A DNA stretch of 6,561 nt from an uncultured Pseudomonadota bacterium (GTDB taxonomy: Bacteria; Pseudomonadota; Alphaproteobacteria; RF32; CAG-239), in the NCBI GenBank assembly GCA_902796625.1, contig CADBPX010000012.1, positions 1 to 6,561 on the forward strand, given 5' to 3'. Numbering within the stretch: position 1 is the first letter of the stretch; each line of letters opens with the position of its first letter. The position numbers and the translations under genes are program-made. Below the pieces are notes generated by a model. The model was not told where the DNA came from and ran no database searches. It worked only from the letters and a program-made list of their open reading frames with translations. Shown here one piece after another: positions 1-6,382 of the stretch.

Positions 1-49
1 GACATCTTGGTCCCAAACCAAGCGCTCTACCAGGCTGAGCTACACCCCG
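1..49 (-). tRNA. tRNA-Pro (anticodon UGG), 3' part cut off by window edge
   Basis: Decodes CCN proline codons. On the minus strand the gene starts at 49 with the acceptor strand CGGGGTG, then TA, a D-stem GCTC/GAGC around an AGCCTGGTA loop, and a perfect five-pair anticodon stem CTTGG/CCAAG enclosing the loop TTTGGGA. The anticodon TGG lies at 13-15. The first 49 nt of about 77 are visible. The variable loop, T-arm and 3' acceptor strand lie left of the window. The first base is C, as is usual for bacterial tRNA-Pro. It follows radC on the same strand but has its own promoter just upstream. Confidence 0.94.
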
Positions 50-62
50 TCGACCAATGCTA

Positions 63-90
63 TTTATATCCTCTTTTTTTTATTTTGCAA
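63..90 (-). promoter_or_regulatory. Predicted sigma-70 promoter of tRNA-Pro
   Basis: Read on the minus strand, a -35-like TTGCAA (85-90) and a -10-like TATAAA (63-68) are separated by 16 nt of A-rich sequence. Transcription would begin near 56, giving a leader of about 7 nt before the tRNA 5' end at 49. The placement suits a stable RNA promoter. The A/T-rich stretch at 71-110 has no hairpin that would end the radC message, so read-through from radC is also possible. Confidence 0.6.
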
Positions 91-108
91 GCATTATTTT
101 TTATTTTT

Positions 109-834
109 CTAATATTCGTCATATCCCATTGATCGAGGTAATCTGCCATGGGCGCGAAAGCTGTATATTTTTCCGCTTGTTATGATTAAATGGTCGCACA
201 CTCTTATTCCCATTGTCTGAGCCGCCGCGCAGATGCTTTCCGTGGTGGCAATGTCATCGCTTGACGGTAGCGCAACTCCGTTAGGGTGATTATGTGCTAA
301 AATAATGTTTACGCAATTGTGTTCCATGGCCGCACGAATGATCTCACGCGGATGAACCGGTGCTCCGTCTATTGTTCCGATACTTAATGTTTTTTCGCCT
401 TTTAATCGATAATTACTATCAAGAAAATAAACATGGAATTCCTCAGTGTTTTTACCGGCAAAACTTAGGCGGCAATAGTCTTCAAATGCATCCCAATTGG
501 TAAATACCGGTTCGTTAGTACTGGAAAGCGAAAGACTGATGGTGCGTTTTGCTAACGTATTAACCAAGCGAATGGCAACTAAAGTTGTTTCGCTTAAATT
601 AAAATCATCAAGCAACTGATGAGCCGGTGTTTGTAATAACTTTTGCAAATTGCCGTATTTAGCTAACAGATTTTTGGCCAGAGGTTTTACATCGCGACGC
701 GGAATTGCCAGCATTAGCAGAAGTTCTAGAAGTTCATAATCCGGCATACTCGCACCTTCATCTATCATAAAACGCTGTCTTAAGCGTTCGCGGTGTCCTA
801 AATAGAGAGGTTTTTCTTCTTTGTCTGCTGTCAT
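109..834 (-). CDS. radC: RadC family JAB/MPN-domain protein (UPF0758)
   Basis: A 241-residue protein, slightly longer than the usual 220-230. Residues 10-75 form the N-terminal RadC helical region (GHRERLRQRF, then YELLELLL and the AIPRRDVKPLAK segment). Residues 110-235 form the JAB1/MPN-like domain. The JAMM zinc motif is intact: H181 and H183 in HNHPNG, S191 and D194, with an acidic partner at E131/E132. The family usually has HNHPSG, so Asn replaces Ser at 185. The cellular role of RadC is unsettled: the old DNA-repair assignment has been questioned, and a metalloprotease-like fold does not establish activity. The ATG at 832-834 lies 12 nt after the map stop and lacks a strong Shine-Dalgarno, which fits co-transcription and coupled translation with map. 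The stop is TAG. Confidence 0.95.
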   Translation of the reverse strand: MTADKEEKPLYLGHRERLRQRFMIDEGASMPDYELLELLLMLAIPRRDVKPLAKNLLAKYGNLQKLLQTPAHQLLDDFNLSETTLVAIRLVNTLAKRTISLSLSSTNEPVFTNWDAFEDYCRLSFAGKNTEEFHVYFLDSNYRLKGEKTLSIGTIDGAPVHPREIIRAAMEHNCVNIILAHNHPNGVALPSSDDIATTESICAAAQTMGIRVCDHLIITSGKIYSFRAHGRLPRSMGYDEY

Positions 835-846
835 AGTTCAAGTTCT

Positions 847-1647
847 TTATTTGTATGGGGGTTTATCTAATCCTTTGGGAGAATAGGTAAAGACTTCAAC
901 GCCGTCTTTGGTCACACCCATCGAGTGTTCAAACTGAGCTGACCAGGCGTGATCACAGGTAACGGCCGTCCAACCGTTGGAAAGAATTACACCGTCTTTT
1001 TTACCTAAATTTATCATCGGTTCAATGGTGAAAAACATTCCTTCTTCCATTATCGGACCAGTGCCTTTGCGACCGCAATGCATTACATTCGGTGCATCAT
1101 GAAAAACTTTGCCCAAACCATGGCCGCAAAACATATCTACTACCGAATAGCCGTATTTATGCGCATATTCTTCAATAACCGCACCGATGTCACCAAAATG
1201 TGCTCCGGGTTTTACCACATCAATGCCGCGCATTAAACACTCATAAGTTACTTCGCACAAACGTTTGCCTTTTATCTTTGGCTTGCCGGCGTAATACATT
1301 CGGCTGGTATCGCCATAATAGCCGTTAACTATCGCCGTGACATCAATGTTAAGTATGTCGCCGTCAGCTAATTTACGCTCATAATCCGGAATGCCATGAC
1401 AAATAACCTGATTAATCGAAATACAAGTTGCTTTCGGGTATCCGTGGTATCCCAAACATGCCGAAACAGCTCCCTTGCTTTCCATAAATTTTAAACACAG
1501 ATCATCAAGTTCACCGGTTGTAATTCCGACCTGTACATAATCGGTTATATAATCAAGACACTCTGCCGCGACCTTACCGGCAATTCTCATGCCTTCAAAG
1601 TCTTCCGGAGAGTCATAAATTTTTATTCCGTTTTTATTGGTATACAA
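847..1647 (-). CDS. map: Methionine aminopeptidase, type I
   Basis: Cytosolic metalloenzyme that removes the initiator methionine from nascent proteins when the second residue is small. The 266-residue pita-bread fold is complete, and all five metal ligands are present: D102, D113, H176, E209 and E240. The substrate-contact histidines H84 and H183 are also present. All of these sit five positions later than in the E. coli enzyme (D97, D108, H171, E204, E235). Other family marks are CGHGLGKVFHDAP (174-186) and TIEPM (207-211). No N-terminal zinc-finger extension is seen, so this is the short bacterial form. The start codon is TTG at 1645-1647, chosen because GGAG lies 7 nt upstream and the first residues lead straight into the usual SPEDFEGMRIAGK start of the fold. 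radC follows after 12 nt, so map and radC are probably one transcript. Confidence 0.97.
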   Translation of the reverse strand: MYTNKNGIKIYDSPEDFEGMRIAGKVAAECLDYITDYVQVGITTGELDDLCLKFMESKGAVSACLGYHGYPKATCISINQVICHGIPDYERKLADGDILNIDVTAIVNGYYGDTSRMYYAGKPKIKGKRLCEVTYECLMRGIDVVKPGAHFGDIGAVIEEYAHKYGYSVVDMFCGHGLGKVFHDAPNVMHCGRKGTGPIMEEGMFFTIEPMINLGKKDGVILSNGWTAVTCDHAWSAQFEHSMGVTKDGVEVFTYSPKGLDKPPYK

Positions 1648-1654
1648 TTGTTTT

Positions 1655-1659
1655 CTCCT
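1655..1659 (-). promoter_or_regulatory. Ribosome binding site supporting the TTG start of map
   Basis: On the minus strand AGGAG is followed by AAAACAA and then TTG. The only nearby ATG (1662-1664, minus strand) is followed immediately by a TAG stop and cannot start map. The site therefore fixes the start at the TTG codon. Confidence 0.8.
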
Positions 1660-1665
1660 ACATGT

Positions 1666-1694
1666 AAAATATGAATAGCTCTTTTATTTATCAA
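1666..1694 (-). promoter_or_regulatory. Candidate promoter for map-radC
   Basis: Minus strand TTGATA (1689-1694; five of six consensus bases) and TATTTT (1666-1671) are separated by exactly 17 nt. Transcription would start around 1659, leaving a very short leader that contains little more than the map ribosome binding site. The element sits inside the 12-bp inverted repeat described separately: the -35 is in its loop and one arm fills the spacer. It could be a genuine promoter controlled at that repeat. Alternatively the match may be a chance effect of A/T-rich DNA and map may be read from the RNase J promoter. Confidence 0.4.
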
Positions 1695-1710
1695 ATACAA
1701 GAGCTATTCA
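1672..1710 (-). repeat. Perfect 12-bp inverted repeat between the RNase J gene and map (weak terminator or operator)
   Basis: TGAATAGCTCTT (1672-1683) and AAGAGCTATTCA (1699-1710) are exact inverse complements separated by 15 nt. In minus-strand RNA they form a 12-bp hairpin located 30 nt after the RNase J stop. The bases after it (TATTTTA) make only a short U-run, so it is at best a weak intrinsic terminator or an mRNA 3'-end stabiliser. As DNA it brackets the -35 element of a possible map promoter, a layout also seen for repressor operators. Confidence 0.7.
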
Positions 1711-1740
1711 ATGGTAAATCACAAATATATTGCGCGAACT

Positions 1741-3720
1741 TTAGTCACGACCGCCGCGTCGACGCGAAAATTTGCCGCGTGACTTATGCTTGGTAAAGCG
1801 TTCTTTGGCTTTTTCCTGTCGTTGAGCCTTTAACTCTTCATAAGACAAAGATTCAATCCGCGAGCGATCACGGCGTCCTCTCGATTGATAGCTGCGGCGA
1901 ATTTCTATGTTGGAAGAAGAATAACCCTCACTTTCCATTTTTTCAGCCATTTCCATTGCTTTATTCATAACAAAATCTTCGCGGTTAATATTTTTCGGTG
2001 AACTTACATTCATAACCGTAAATAAATGAGATTCACGCATCAGATTATGATCACACAGATCAAATATAAACATGTCGTTGCGGCCGTTTTGTGATAAACT
2101 TCTGGCTTGAACGCCAATCCATTTTTGTTGTTCAAACGGCTGTCCGGCGATTTTTTGCGTGCCGTCAGGTGATATCATAACAACATCAGAGTTTTGGCAG
2201 AGCAGAGAATTACTGCCGTCCTGTGATAAAATGTTAAGCAAATCTTGCAGTTGCTCCATATCGCCGTGAATCGTAATATCGGTAACGGTGTGCGGATTGT
2301 GACGGATTTCTTCATGGTTTTGGCAGTTGTCAAGCGTCAGACGGTGCAATAATTCAGACTCTTCTTTAGTGGCGTGGCCAGTACGTTGGTAACGTGTTTC
2401 AACATTATCTCCGTTAAGAATTACCGTTGCTCCCAAAGCACGAAGGCGGGAAACTAATGCACGGTGTTTGTCGCCGTTAATCGATTCAATAGGGCGTTGA
2501 CGAAGCATAAACAGGGTATTGCGATCAACCGTAAAAATCGGATGTCCGCTCATTCCTTTGCCTTTTACTTTGCCTTTTTCATCAACACTGGCTTTGTTTT
2601 GTTCCGACATGGTTACCAGACAGGATTTGCGTCCGGCTTTATCCTCGGCAAAAGCACCGCTGATAATTATATATCGTTGTGAAGCCGGATACTGATTTAA
2701 ATATGCCTGAATATCAGCATGGTCAATATCTTCCGCTTTATATACAACTTCGTTTAAATCAAATTTATCATCGGGATCCAGATTAAGCTTTTTCAGCATT
2801 TCTCTATCGCCGCGGCGGATTCCCGCCATAAGAACTTTAAACGCATCGCGCAGACCTTTGCTGGCAATTAAAATTGTGCGACCGGTGGCACGAGCAGCTT
2901 TTAAGTCGATGGCCAAATTTTGGACACTGCGGGCAATAACTGCTGAAAAAATTTGTTTGGTTTCATGACCGCTGATTTCGCGGATAGTGTTGGCAACCGC
3001 TTGGTCAAAATCCGGTATGTCGCGACTCGGGTTCTCTTCTTCATTGGTATTTTGTTTCATGGTTGCTGAAGTCGAGTCCATGAAAATATGGGATACATAT
3101 TTATCTTGAATGAACTCTTTATATTTTTCAGCATTAAAGCCTTCACCGATCGGAACTTCGTCAAGATGATAATCACCGGTAAACAGTAAGCCGGCATTAT
3201 TTTGATCATTAAGTTTGGTCAAAATGTGAAAACCCAGCGCACCGGCAGTGGAGTGTGATACATTATATGGAGAAATTACAAAATTGTCACCCAATTCAAT
3301 TTTTTCTCCTTCTTTAACCTCTTGGATTTCCGGAATATATTCGTCTGGAATGTTGTTGTTTTTCATTTGGGTTAAAATAAAATCTTTACTGAACTGACTG
3401 GTATAGATTTTCGGCAGTTTATATTTCGCTGCTGCTAAAAATACCAGTGAACCGATGTGATCTTCGTGGCAATGGGTAATGAGCATGGCATCAACCGGTT
3501 TATCGGCCGGTGAATACGGATTTTCCATATAGCGGCTCATATCCGGAATTGCCGCATCATAGTCTATCCAATCCGGCGGAAACATAGATCCGTCATCAAT
3601 CAAAATGCGTATGGCAGGCTTGTTGTTTTCTGTATGTTCGACTAAAATACTGTTCGCGCCTATACGATATTCATTATTGCCGCCGATGAAATTTATTCTG
3701 GTGCCTTCTTGACGTGTCAT
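1741..3720 (-). CDS. rnj: RNase J family ribonuclease (metallo-beta-lactamase/beta-CASP), enlarged form
   Basis: Predicted cytosolic RNase with endonuclease and 5'-3' exonuclease activity in RNA maturation and decay. The start is ATG at 3718-3720 because AAGGAG lies 6 nt upstream; the longer ORF would begin inside the rpmJ terminator and upstream of this gene's promoter. With this start the protein has 659 residues. The N-terminal lobe shows an LIDDGSMFP segment (40-48), zinc motif H83-C-H85-E-D87-H88 (usually HGHEDH), H156 in VSHS, and D183 in TGDYHLD. The beta-CASP insert starts after MDSTSA (214-219) and includes IISGAFAED (352-360). The return to the lactamase fold has TGHA with H449 and HGD with H485. 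The gap from the HxHxDH motif to H449 is about 70 residues longer than I recall for B. subtilis RNase J1. The last 50 residues or so are rich in Arg, Lys and Gly, resembling an RNA-binding tail. The symbol is by family; the exact subfamily is less certain. Confidence 0.87.
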   Translation of the reverse strand: MTRQEGTRINFIGGNNEYRIGANSILVEHTENNKPAIRILIDDGSMFPPDWIDYDAAIPDMSRYMENPYSPADKPVDAMLITHCHEDHIGSLVFLAAAKYKLPKIYTSQFSKDFILTQMKNNNIPDEYIPEIQEVKEGEKIELGDNFVISPYNVSHSTAGALGFHILTKLNDQNNAGLLFTGDYHLDEVPIGEGFNAEKYKEFIQDKYVSHIFMDSTSATMKQNTNEEENPSRDIPDFDQAVANTIREISGHETKQIFSAVIARSVQNLAIDLKAARATGRTILIASKGLRDAFKVLMAGIRRGDREMLKKLNLDPDDKFDLNEVVYKAEDIDHADIQAYLNQYPASQRYIIISGAFAEDKAGRKSCLVTMSEQNKASVDEKGKVKGKGMSGHPIFTVDRNTLFMLRQRPIESINGDKHRALVSRLRALGATVILNGDNVETRYQRTGHATKEESELLHRLTLDNCQNHEEIRHNPHTVTDITIHGDMEQLQDLLNILSQDGSNSLLCQNSDVVMISPDGTQKIAGQPFEQQKWIGVQARSLSQNGRNDMFIFDLCDHNLMRESHLFTVMNVSSPKNINREDFVMNKAMEMAEKMESEGYSSSNIEIRRSYQSRGRRDRSRIESLSYEELKAQRQEKAKERFTKHKSRGKFSRRRGGRD

Positions 3721-3722
3721 TT

Positions 3723-3738
3723 TGCTCTCCTTTTGCTC
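3723..3738 (-). promoter_or_regulatory. Ribosome binding site that decides the RNase J start
   Basis: Minus strand AAAGGAGAG lies just before the ATG at 3718-3720, with GGAG 6 nt from the start codon. It is the only strong Shine-Dalgarno paired with an in-frame start. It argues against the 31-residue longer reading, whose extra residues translate promoter and terminator DNA. Confidence 0.8.
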
Positions 3739-3748
3739 ATTTTCTCCT

Positions 3749-3776
3749 ATTATACGCAAAATTTTGACAAAATCAA
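3749..3776 (-). promoter_or_regulatory. Predicted sigma-70 promoter of the RNase J gene
   Basis: A perfect -10 TATAAT (3749-3754, minus strand) and a -35-like TTGATT (3771-3776) are separated by 16 nt. Transcription should start near 3742, giving a 5' UTR of only about 22 nt. The spacer contains the 10-bp palindrome CAAAATTTTG (3757-3766). TTGATTTTGTCAA around the -35 is a near-symmetric element. Either could be a regulatory site, but both are A/T-rich and may be chance. Confidence 0.7.
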
Positions 3777-3796
3777 CATTTTTTGTGAAAATTTGC

Positions 3797-3822
3797 AAAA
3801 AAAATACCCCCAAAGTCGGGGG
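3797..3822 (-). terminator. Intrinsic terminator of rpmJ
   Basis: On the minus strand a stem of five C-G pairs (CCCCC at 3818-3822 with GGGGG at 3807-3811), closed by a GACTTT loop, is followed by TA and eight T residues (3797-3804). It begins about 30 nt after the rpmJ stop and ends upstream of the RNase J promoter, so it separates the two transcripts. Confidence 0.88.
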
Positions 3823-3853
3823 AAATTTTTTAATTATCTGTTTTTATCGAATA

Positions 3854-3979
3854 TTAGCCTTGACGAGCTTTCAATTTCGGATTCTTTTTATTAATCACGT
3901 ATACGCGTCCTTTACGACGAACGATTTTACAGTTCAAATCGCGTACTTTCTTCGATTTCAGCGAACTATAGCATTTCAT
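3854..3979 (-). CDS. rpmJ: 50S ribosomal protein L36, zinc-free long form
   Basis: A very small 41-residue protein of the large ribosomal subunit, which binds 23S rRNA. The conserved core is the basic segment NCKIVRRKGRVYVIN (16-30), and the protein ends in KARQG, as L36 proteins do. In zinc-binding L36 four ligands (three Cys and one His) hold a zinc ribbon. Here only C17 remains at such a position, the later ligand sites are N30 and a Lys, and C3 is outside the motif, so this is the C-minus form. The extra residues before the core match the roughly 41-residue type familiar from Alphaproteobacteria. The ATG at 3977-3979 has AAGGA 8-9 nt upstream. It is a single-gene transcript with its own promoter and terminator and is not in an spc-type ribosomal operon. 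Confidence 0.95.
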   Translation of the reverse strand: MKCYSSLKSKKVRDLNCKIVRRKGRVYVINKKNPKLKARQG

Positions 3980-4011
3980 TTTCTTATTCCTTTACAAAAC
4001 ATTTTGAGCGC

Positions 4012-4040
4012 AAAATAAGCTATTTAGATGTAAATGTCAA
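4012..4040 (-). promoter_or_regulatory. Strong predicted sigma-70 promoter of rpmJ
   Basis: Minus strand TTGACA (4035-4040, perfect consensus) and TATTTT (4012-4017) lie 17 nt apart. Transcription would begin near 4005, about 25 nt before the rpmJ ATG. An A/T-rich stretch upstream (4041-4080) could act as an UP element. The promoter is back-to-back with the one for the secreted protein gene, with the two -35 elements about 30 nt apart. Confidence 0.8.
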
Positions 4041-4069
4041 CTTATTTTTTTATATATGACGAAAAAATT

Positions 4070-4097
4070 AAGACATATTTTATTTTTGTGCGATAAT
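4070..4097 (+). promoter_or_regulatory. Predicted promoter of the secreted-protein gene and ettA
   Basis: An AAGACA -35 (4070-4075; four of six consensus bases) and a GATAAT -10 (4092-4097) are separated by 16 nt. TGC directly before the -10 makes it an extended -10 promoter. The likely start is near 4104, giving a leader of about 32 nt. It diverges from the rpmJ promoter. Confidence 0.55.
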
Positions 4098-4135
4098 TTG
4101 GATACATTCGTGAGGTTTAAAAAAGGATTTTGCAG

Positions 4136-4678
4136 ATGTATAAATTGGTGTTTTTTTGTGTTTTAATGGTGCTGGGAAATACGGCTGCTGCCGCGCCGAA
4201 ACTGACGTATCTGGAAGAGATTTTTGCCTTGGGATCGGTGGCCGGACAAGGATTGGCATGTCGTTCGCCAAAGTATGACCAGTTTGAACTTCTGGCGCGG
4301 GCAATTATGATCGGAAAAGCTGCAAACGGAGAAATGCAGAAGCAGGGTATAGAAGAATATAATGCCGGAAAAGTTGAGGCGTTTATGAATATTGAGGCCG
4401 AAAATTTTGCCAGTTGCAGTACGATTCTTAAAGAATTTGAAAGACAGAAAATTTTTAGCAGTGTCTTATACTCTGACGGACGAATCAAGCTGTATGACGG
4501 TACAATGATAACACCGCGCAATCCTTATGATGCCTCTAAACTTTACCAAAAGGATCCCCAGGCTTTCGAAAAAGCGCATGCCGCCTATAAAAAATCTGTT
4601 GCAAAAGCTAAAGAAAATGCTAAAAATGCCAAGAAGATCCCTTTAATGGATCCGAATTACAGTAAATATGCGCAATAA
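4136..4678 (+). CDS. Small secreted or periplasmic protein of unknown function
   Basis: I do not recognise this 180-residue protein. It opens with a clear Sec signal peptide: Lys3, a hydrophobic core LVFFCVLMVLG (4-14), then NTAAAAP with a likely signal peptidase I cut after one of Ala18-Ala20. The Cys at 8 is too early for a lipobox. The mature part is about 160 residues with no further membrane segment. It has two cysteines, C42 and C94, that could form a disulfide. A helical-looking region spans about 24-107, followed by a short YSDGRIKLYDG stretch (112-122). A Lys/Ala-rich segment (145-167, KKSVAKAKENAKNAKK) precedes a tail ending in NYSKYAQ. The ATG at 4136 is preferred over an in-frame TTG at 4130 because AAGGA is 8 nt from the ATG but only about 2 nt from the TTG. 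ettA follows 24 nt later on the same strand. Confidence 0.85.
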   Translation: MYKLVFFCVLMVLGNTAAAAPKLTYLEEIFALGSVAGQGLACRSPKYDQFELLARAIMIGKAANGEMQKQGIEEYNAGKVEAFMNIEAENFASCSTILKEFERQKIFSSVLYSDGRIKLYDGTMITPRNPYDASKLYQKDPQAFEKAHAAYKKSVAKAKENAKNAKKIPLMDPNYSKYAQ

Positions 4679-4702
4679 ATTATAACACAGGAGTTTCAAT
4701 AA

Positions 4703-6382
4703 ATGCCGGCATATCAATATATCTACGTTATGCAAAATTTAACCAAAATTTTGCCGGGAGGAAGAGAATTATTTAAAGACATAACTTTATCATTTTTTCC
4801 GGGAGCTAAAATCGGAGTGCTCGGGGTTAATGGTGCCGGTAAATCAACATTATTGAAAATTATGGCCGGTGTTGATAAAGAGTTTAACGGTGAAGCGTGG
4901 CCGGCCGAAGGGGTAAAAATCGGCTATTTAGAGCAAGAGCCAAAACTCGATCCGAACAAAAATGTTATGGAAAACGTTATGGACGGTTTGGGCGAAACAA
5001 TGCAACTGTTGCAGCGCTTTGAGGAAGTTTCCGCAAAGTTTGCCGAACCGATGAGCGATGATGAAATGAATGATCTAATCGCTGAACAGGCAGAATTGCA
5101 GGAAAAAATTGATGCGGCCAACGGTTGGGATTTGGAACGTACCGTGCAAATCGCGATGGACGCCTTGCGCTGTCCGCCGGCCGAGGCTGATGTTACCAAG
5201 CTATCCGGCGGAGAAAAAAGACGTGTGGCTTTATGTCGCCTTTTGTTGCAAAAACCGGACATGTTACTCTTAGATGAGCCGACAAATCATTTAGACGCCG
5301 AATCCGTGGCTTGGTTGGAACGGCATTTGAAAGAATATGCCGGTACGGTAATTATGGTTACGCACGATCGCTATTTCTTGGATAATGTTACCGGATGGAT
5401 TTTGGAACTTGATCGCGGACAAGGTATTCCGTATGAGGGAAATTATACCTCTTGGCTCGAACAAAAAGAAAAACGTTTGGCTCAAGAAGCCCGAGAAGAA
5501 AACGCTCGCCAGAGAACCTTGGCGTTGGAGCTGGAGTGGATTCACAAAAATCCTAAAGCTCGTCAGGCTAAATCAAAGGCGCGTATCAATGCTTATGATG
5601 AACTATTATCACAGGCAACACGTGAAAAAATTACCACCGCACATATCAATATTCCAATGACTGAAAGATTAGGTGATTTGGTTATTGAAGCTGAGCACTT
5701 AACAAAATCCTTCGGCGATAAAGTGTTGATTGACGATTTATCATTTAAAATTCCAAGAGGAGCAATTGTCGGAATTATCGGGCCGAATGGCGCCGGTAAA
5801 ACTACTCTTTTCCGCATGATTACCGGTCAGGAAAAACCGGATTCCGGCACAATCCGAATCGGAGATACCGTTGATTTAGGCTATGTTGACCAATCCCGTG
5901 ATGAGCTGGATCCGAATAAAACAATTTGGCAGGAAATATCCGATGGTTTGGATATGATTCAATTAGGAAAAAATGAAGTTCCGTCACGCGCCTATGTCGG
6001 GCAATTCAATTTTAAGGGAGCAGATCAACAGAAAAAAGTCGGTATGCTTTCCGGCGGTGAGCGAAATCGTGTTCACTTAGCTAAAATGTTGCGCAAAGGG
6101 GCAAATGTTATTTTGCTGGACGAACCGACAAATGATTTAGATGTCGATACGCTTCGTTCCTTAGAAGAAGGAATTTCCGCTTATCCGGGATGTGTGTTGG
6201 TAACCTCACACGACCGCTGGTTTTTGGACCGTCTGGCAACCCATATCTTGGCCTATGAAGATAATGGTCATGTTGAATGGTTCGAAGGAAACTTTGAGGA
6301 CTATGAAAAGGATAAAAAAGCCCGTTTAGGCGAAGATGCCTGCAATCCGCATCGCATACGTTACAAAAAATTAGAGCGTTGA
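4703..6382 (+). CDS. ettA: Energy-dependent translational throttle protein EttA (ABC-F ATPase)
   Basis: Soluble ABC-F protein that, in E. coli, binds the ribosomal E site and gates the first elongation step according to the ATP/ADP ratio. The 559 residues (E. coli: 555) hold two complete ATPase domains and no membrane domain. Domain 1 has Walker A GVNGAGKS (41-48), an EttA-type arm region (about 90-140), signature LSGGE (167-171), Walker B LLLDEP with E192, and H221. The P-site tRNA interaction motif and linker occupy about 245-320, including ELEWIHKNPKARQAKSKAR. Domain 2 has Walker A GPNGAGKT (360-367), LSGGE (449-453), LLDEP with E474, and H503. Stretches such as LSFFPGAKIGVLG, NHLDAESVAWLER and PSRAYVG.FNFKG closely match E. 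coli EttA, which separates it from Uup, YheS and YbiT. The ATG has AGGAG 9 nt upstream. It is probably co-transcribed with the secreted-protein gene. Confidence 0.97.
   Translation: MPAYQYIYVMQNLTKILPGGRELFKDITLSFFPGAKIGVLGVNGAGKSTLLKIMAGVDKEFNGEAWPAEGVKIGYLEQEPKLDPNKNVMENVMDGLGETMQLLQRFEEVSAKFAEPMSDDEMNDLIAEQAELQEKIDAANGWDLERTVQIAMDALRCPPAEADVTKLSGGEKRRVALCRLLLQKPDMLLLDEPTNHLDAESVAWLERHLKEYAGTVIMVTHDRYFLDNVTGWILELDRGQGIPYEGNYTSWLEQKEKRLAQEAREENARQRTLALELEWIHKNPKARQAKSKARINAYDELLSQATREKITTAHINIPMTERLGDLVIEAEHLTKSFGDKVLIDDLSFKIPRGAIVGIIGPNGAGKTTLFRMITGQEKPDSGTIRIGDTVDLGYVDQSRDELDPNKTIWQEISDGLDMIQLGKNEVPSRAYVGQFNFKGADQQKKVGMLSGGERNRVHLAKMLRKGANVILLDEPTNDLDVDTLRSLEEGISAYPGCVLVTSHDRWFLDRLATHILAYEDNGHVEWFEGNFEDYEKDKKARLGEDACNPHRIRYKKLER

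Noticed and set aside
2464..2682. 72-codon plus-strand ORF inside the RNase J gene
   Set aside because: It is antisense to the conserved beta-CASP region, with no ribosome binding site or motif.
3721..3813. N-terminal extension of the RNase J ORF by 31 residues
   Set aside because: It would be translated from the rpmJ terminator and the RNase J promoter. The ATG at 3718-3720 has the correct Shine-Dalgarno, and the conserved fold begins just after it.
3709..4018. Plus-strand ORFs of 61 and 98 codons over rpmJ
   Set aside because: They run antisense through rpmJ, its terminator and promoters, have no ribosome binding site, and encode low-complexity Phe/Ile-rich sequence.
4130..4135. TTG start two codons upstream of the secreted protein ATG
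   Set aside because: The AAGGA ribosome binding site would be only about 2 nt from this TTG, against 8 nt for the ATG at 4136.
4080..4521. Minus-strand ORFs of 74 and 134 codons opposite the secreted protein gene
   Set aside because: They are antisense shadows of the plus-strand gene, which has a signal peptide, ribosome binding site and promoter. Their translations show no recognisable domain.
4924..5817. Several ORFs of 74-112 codons within ettA on both strands
   Set aside because: They lie wholly inside a fully conserved ABC-F gene and have no motifs of their own.
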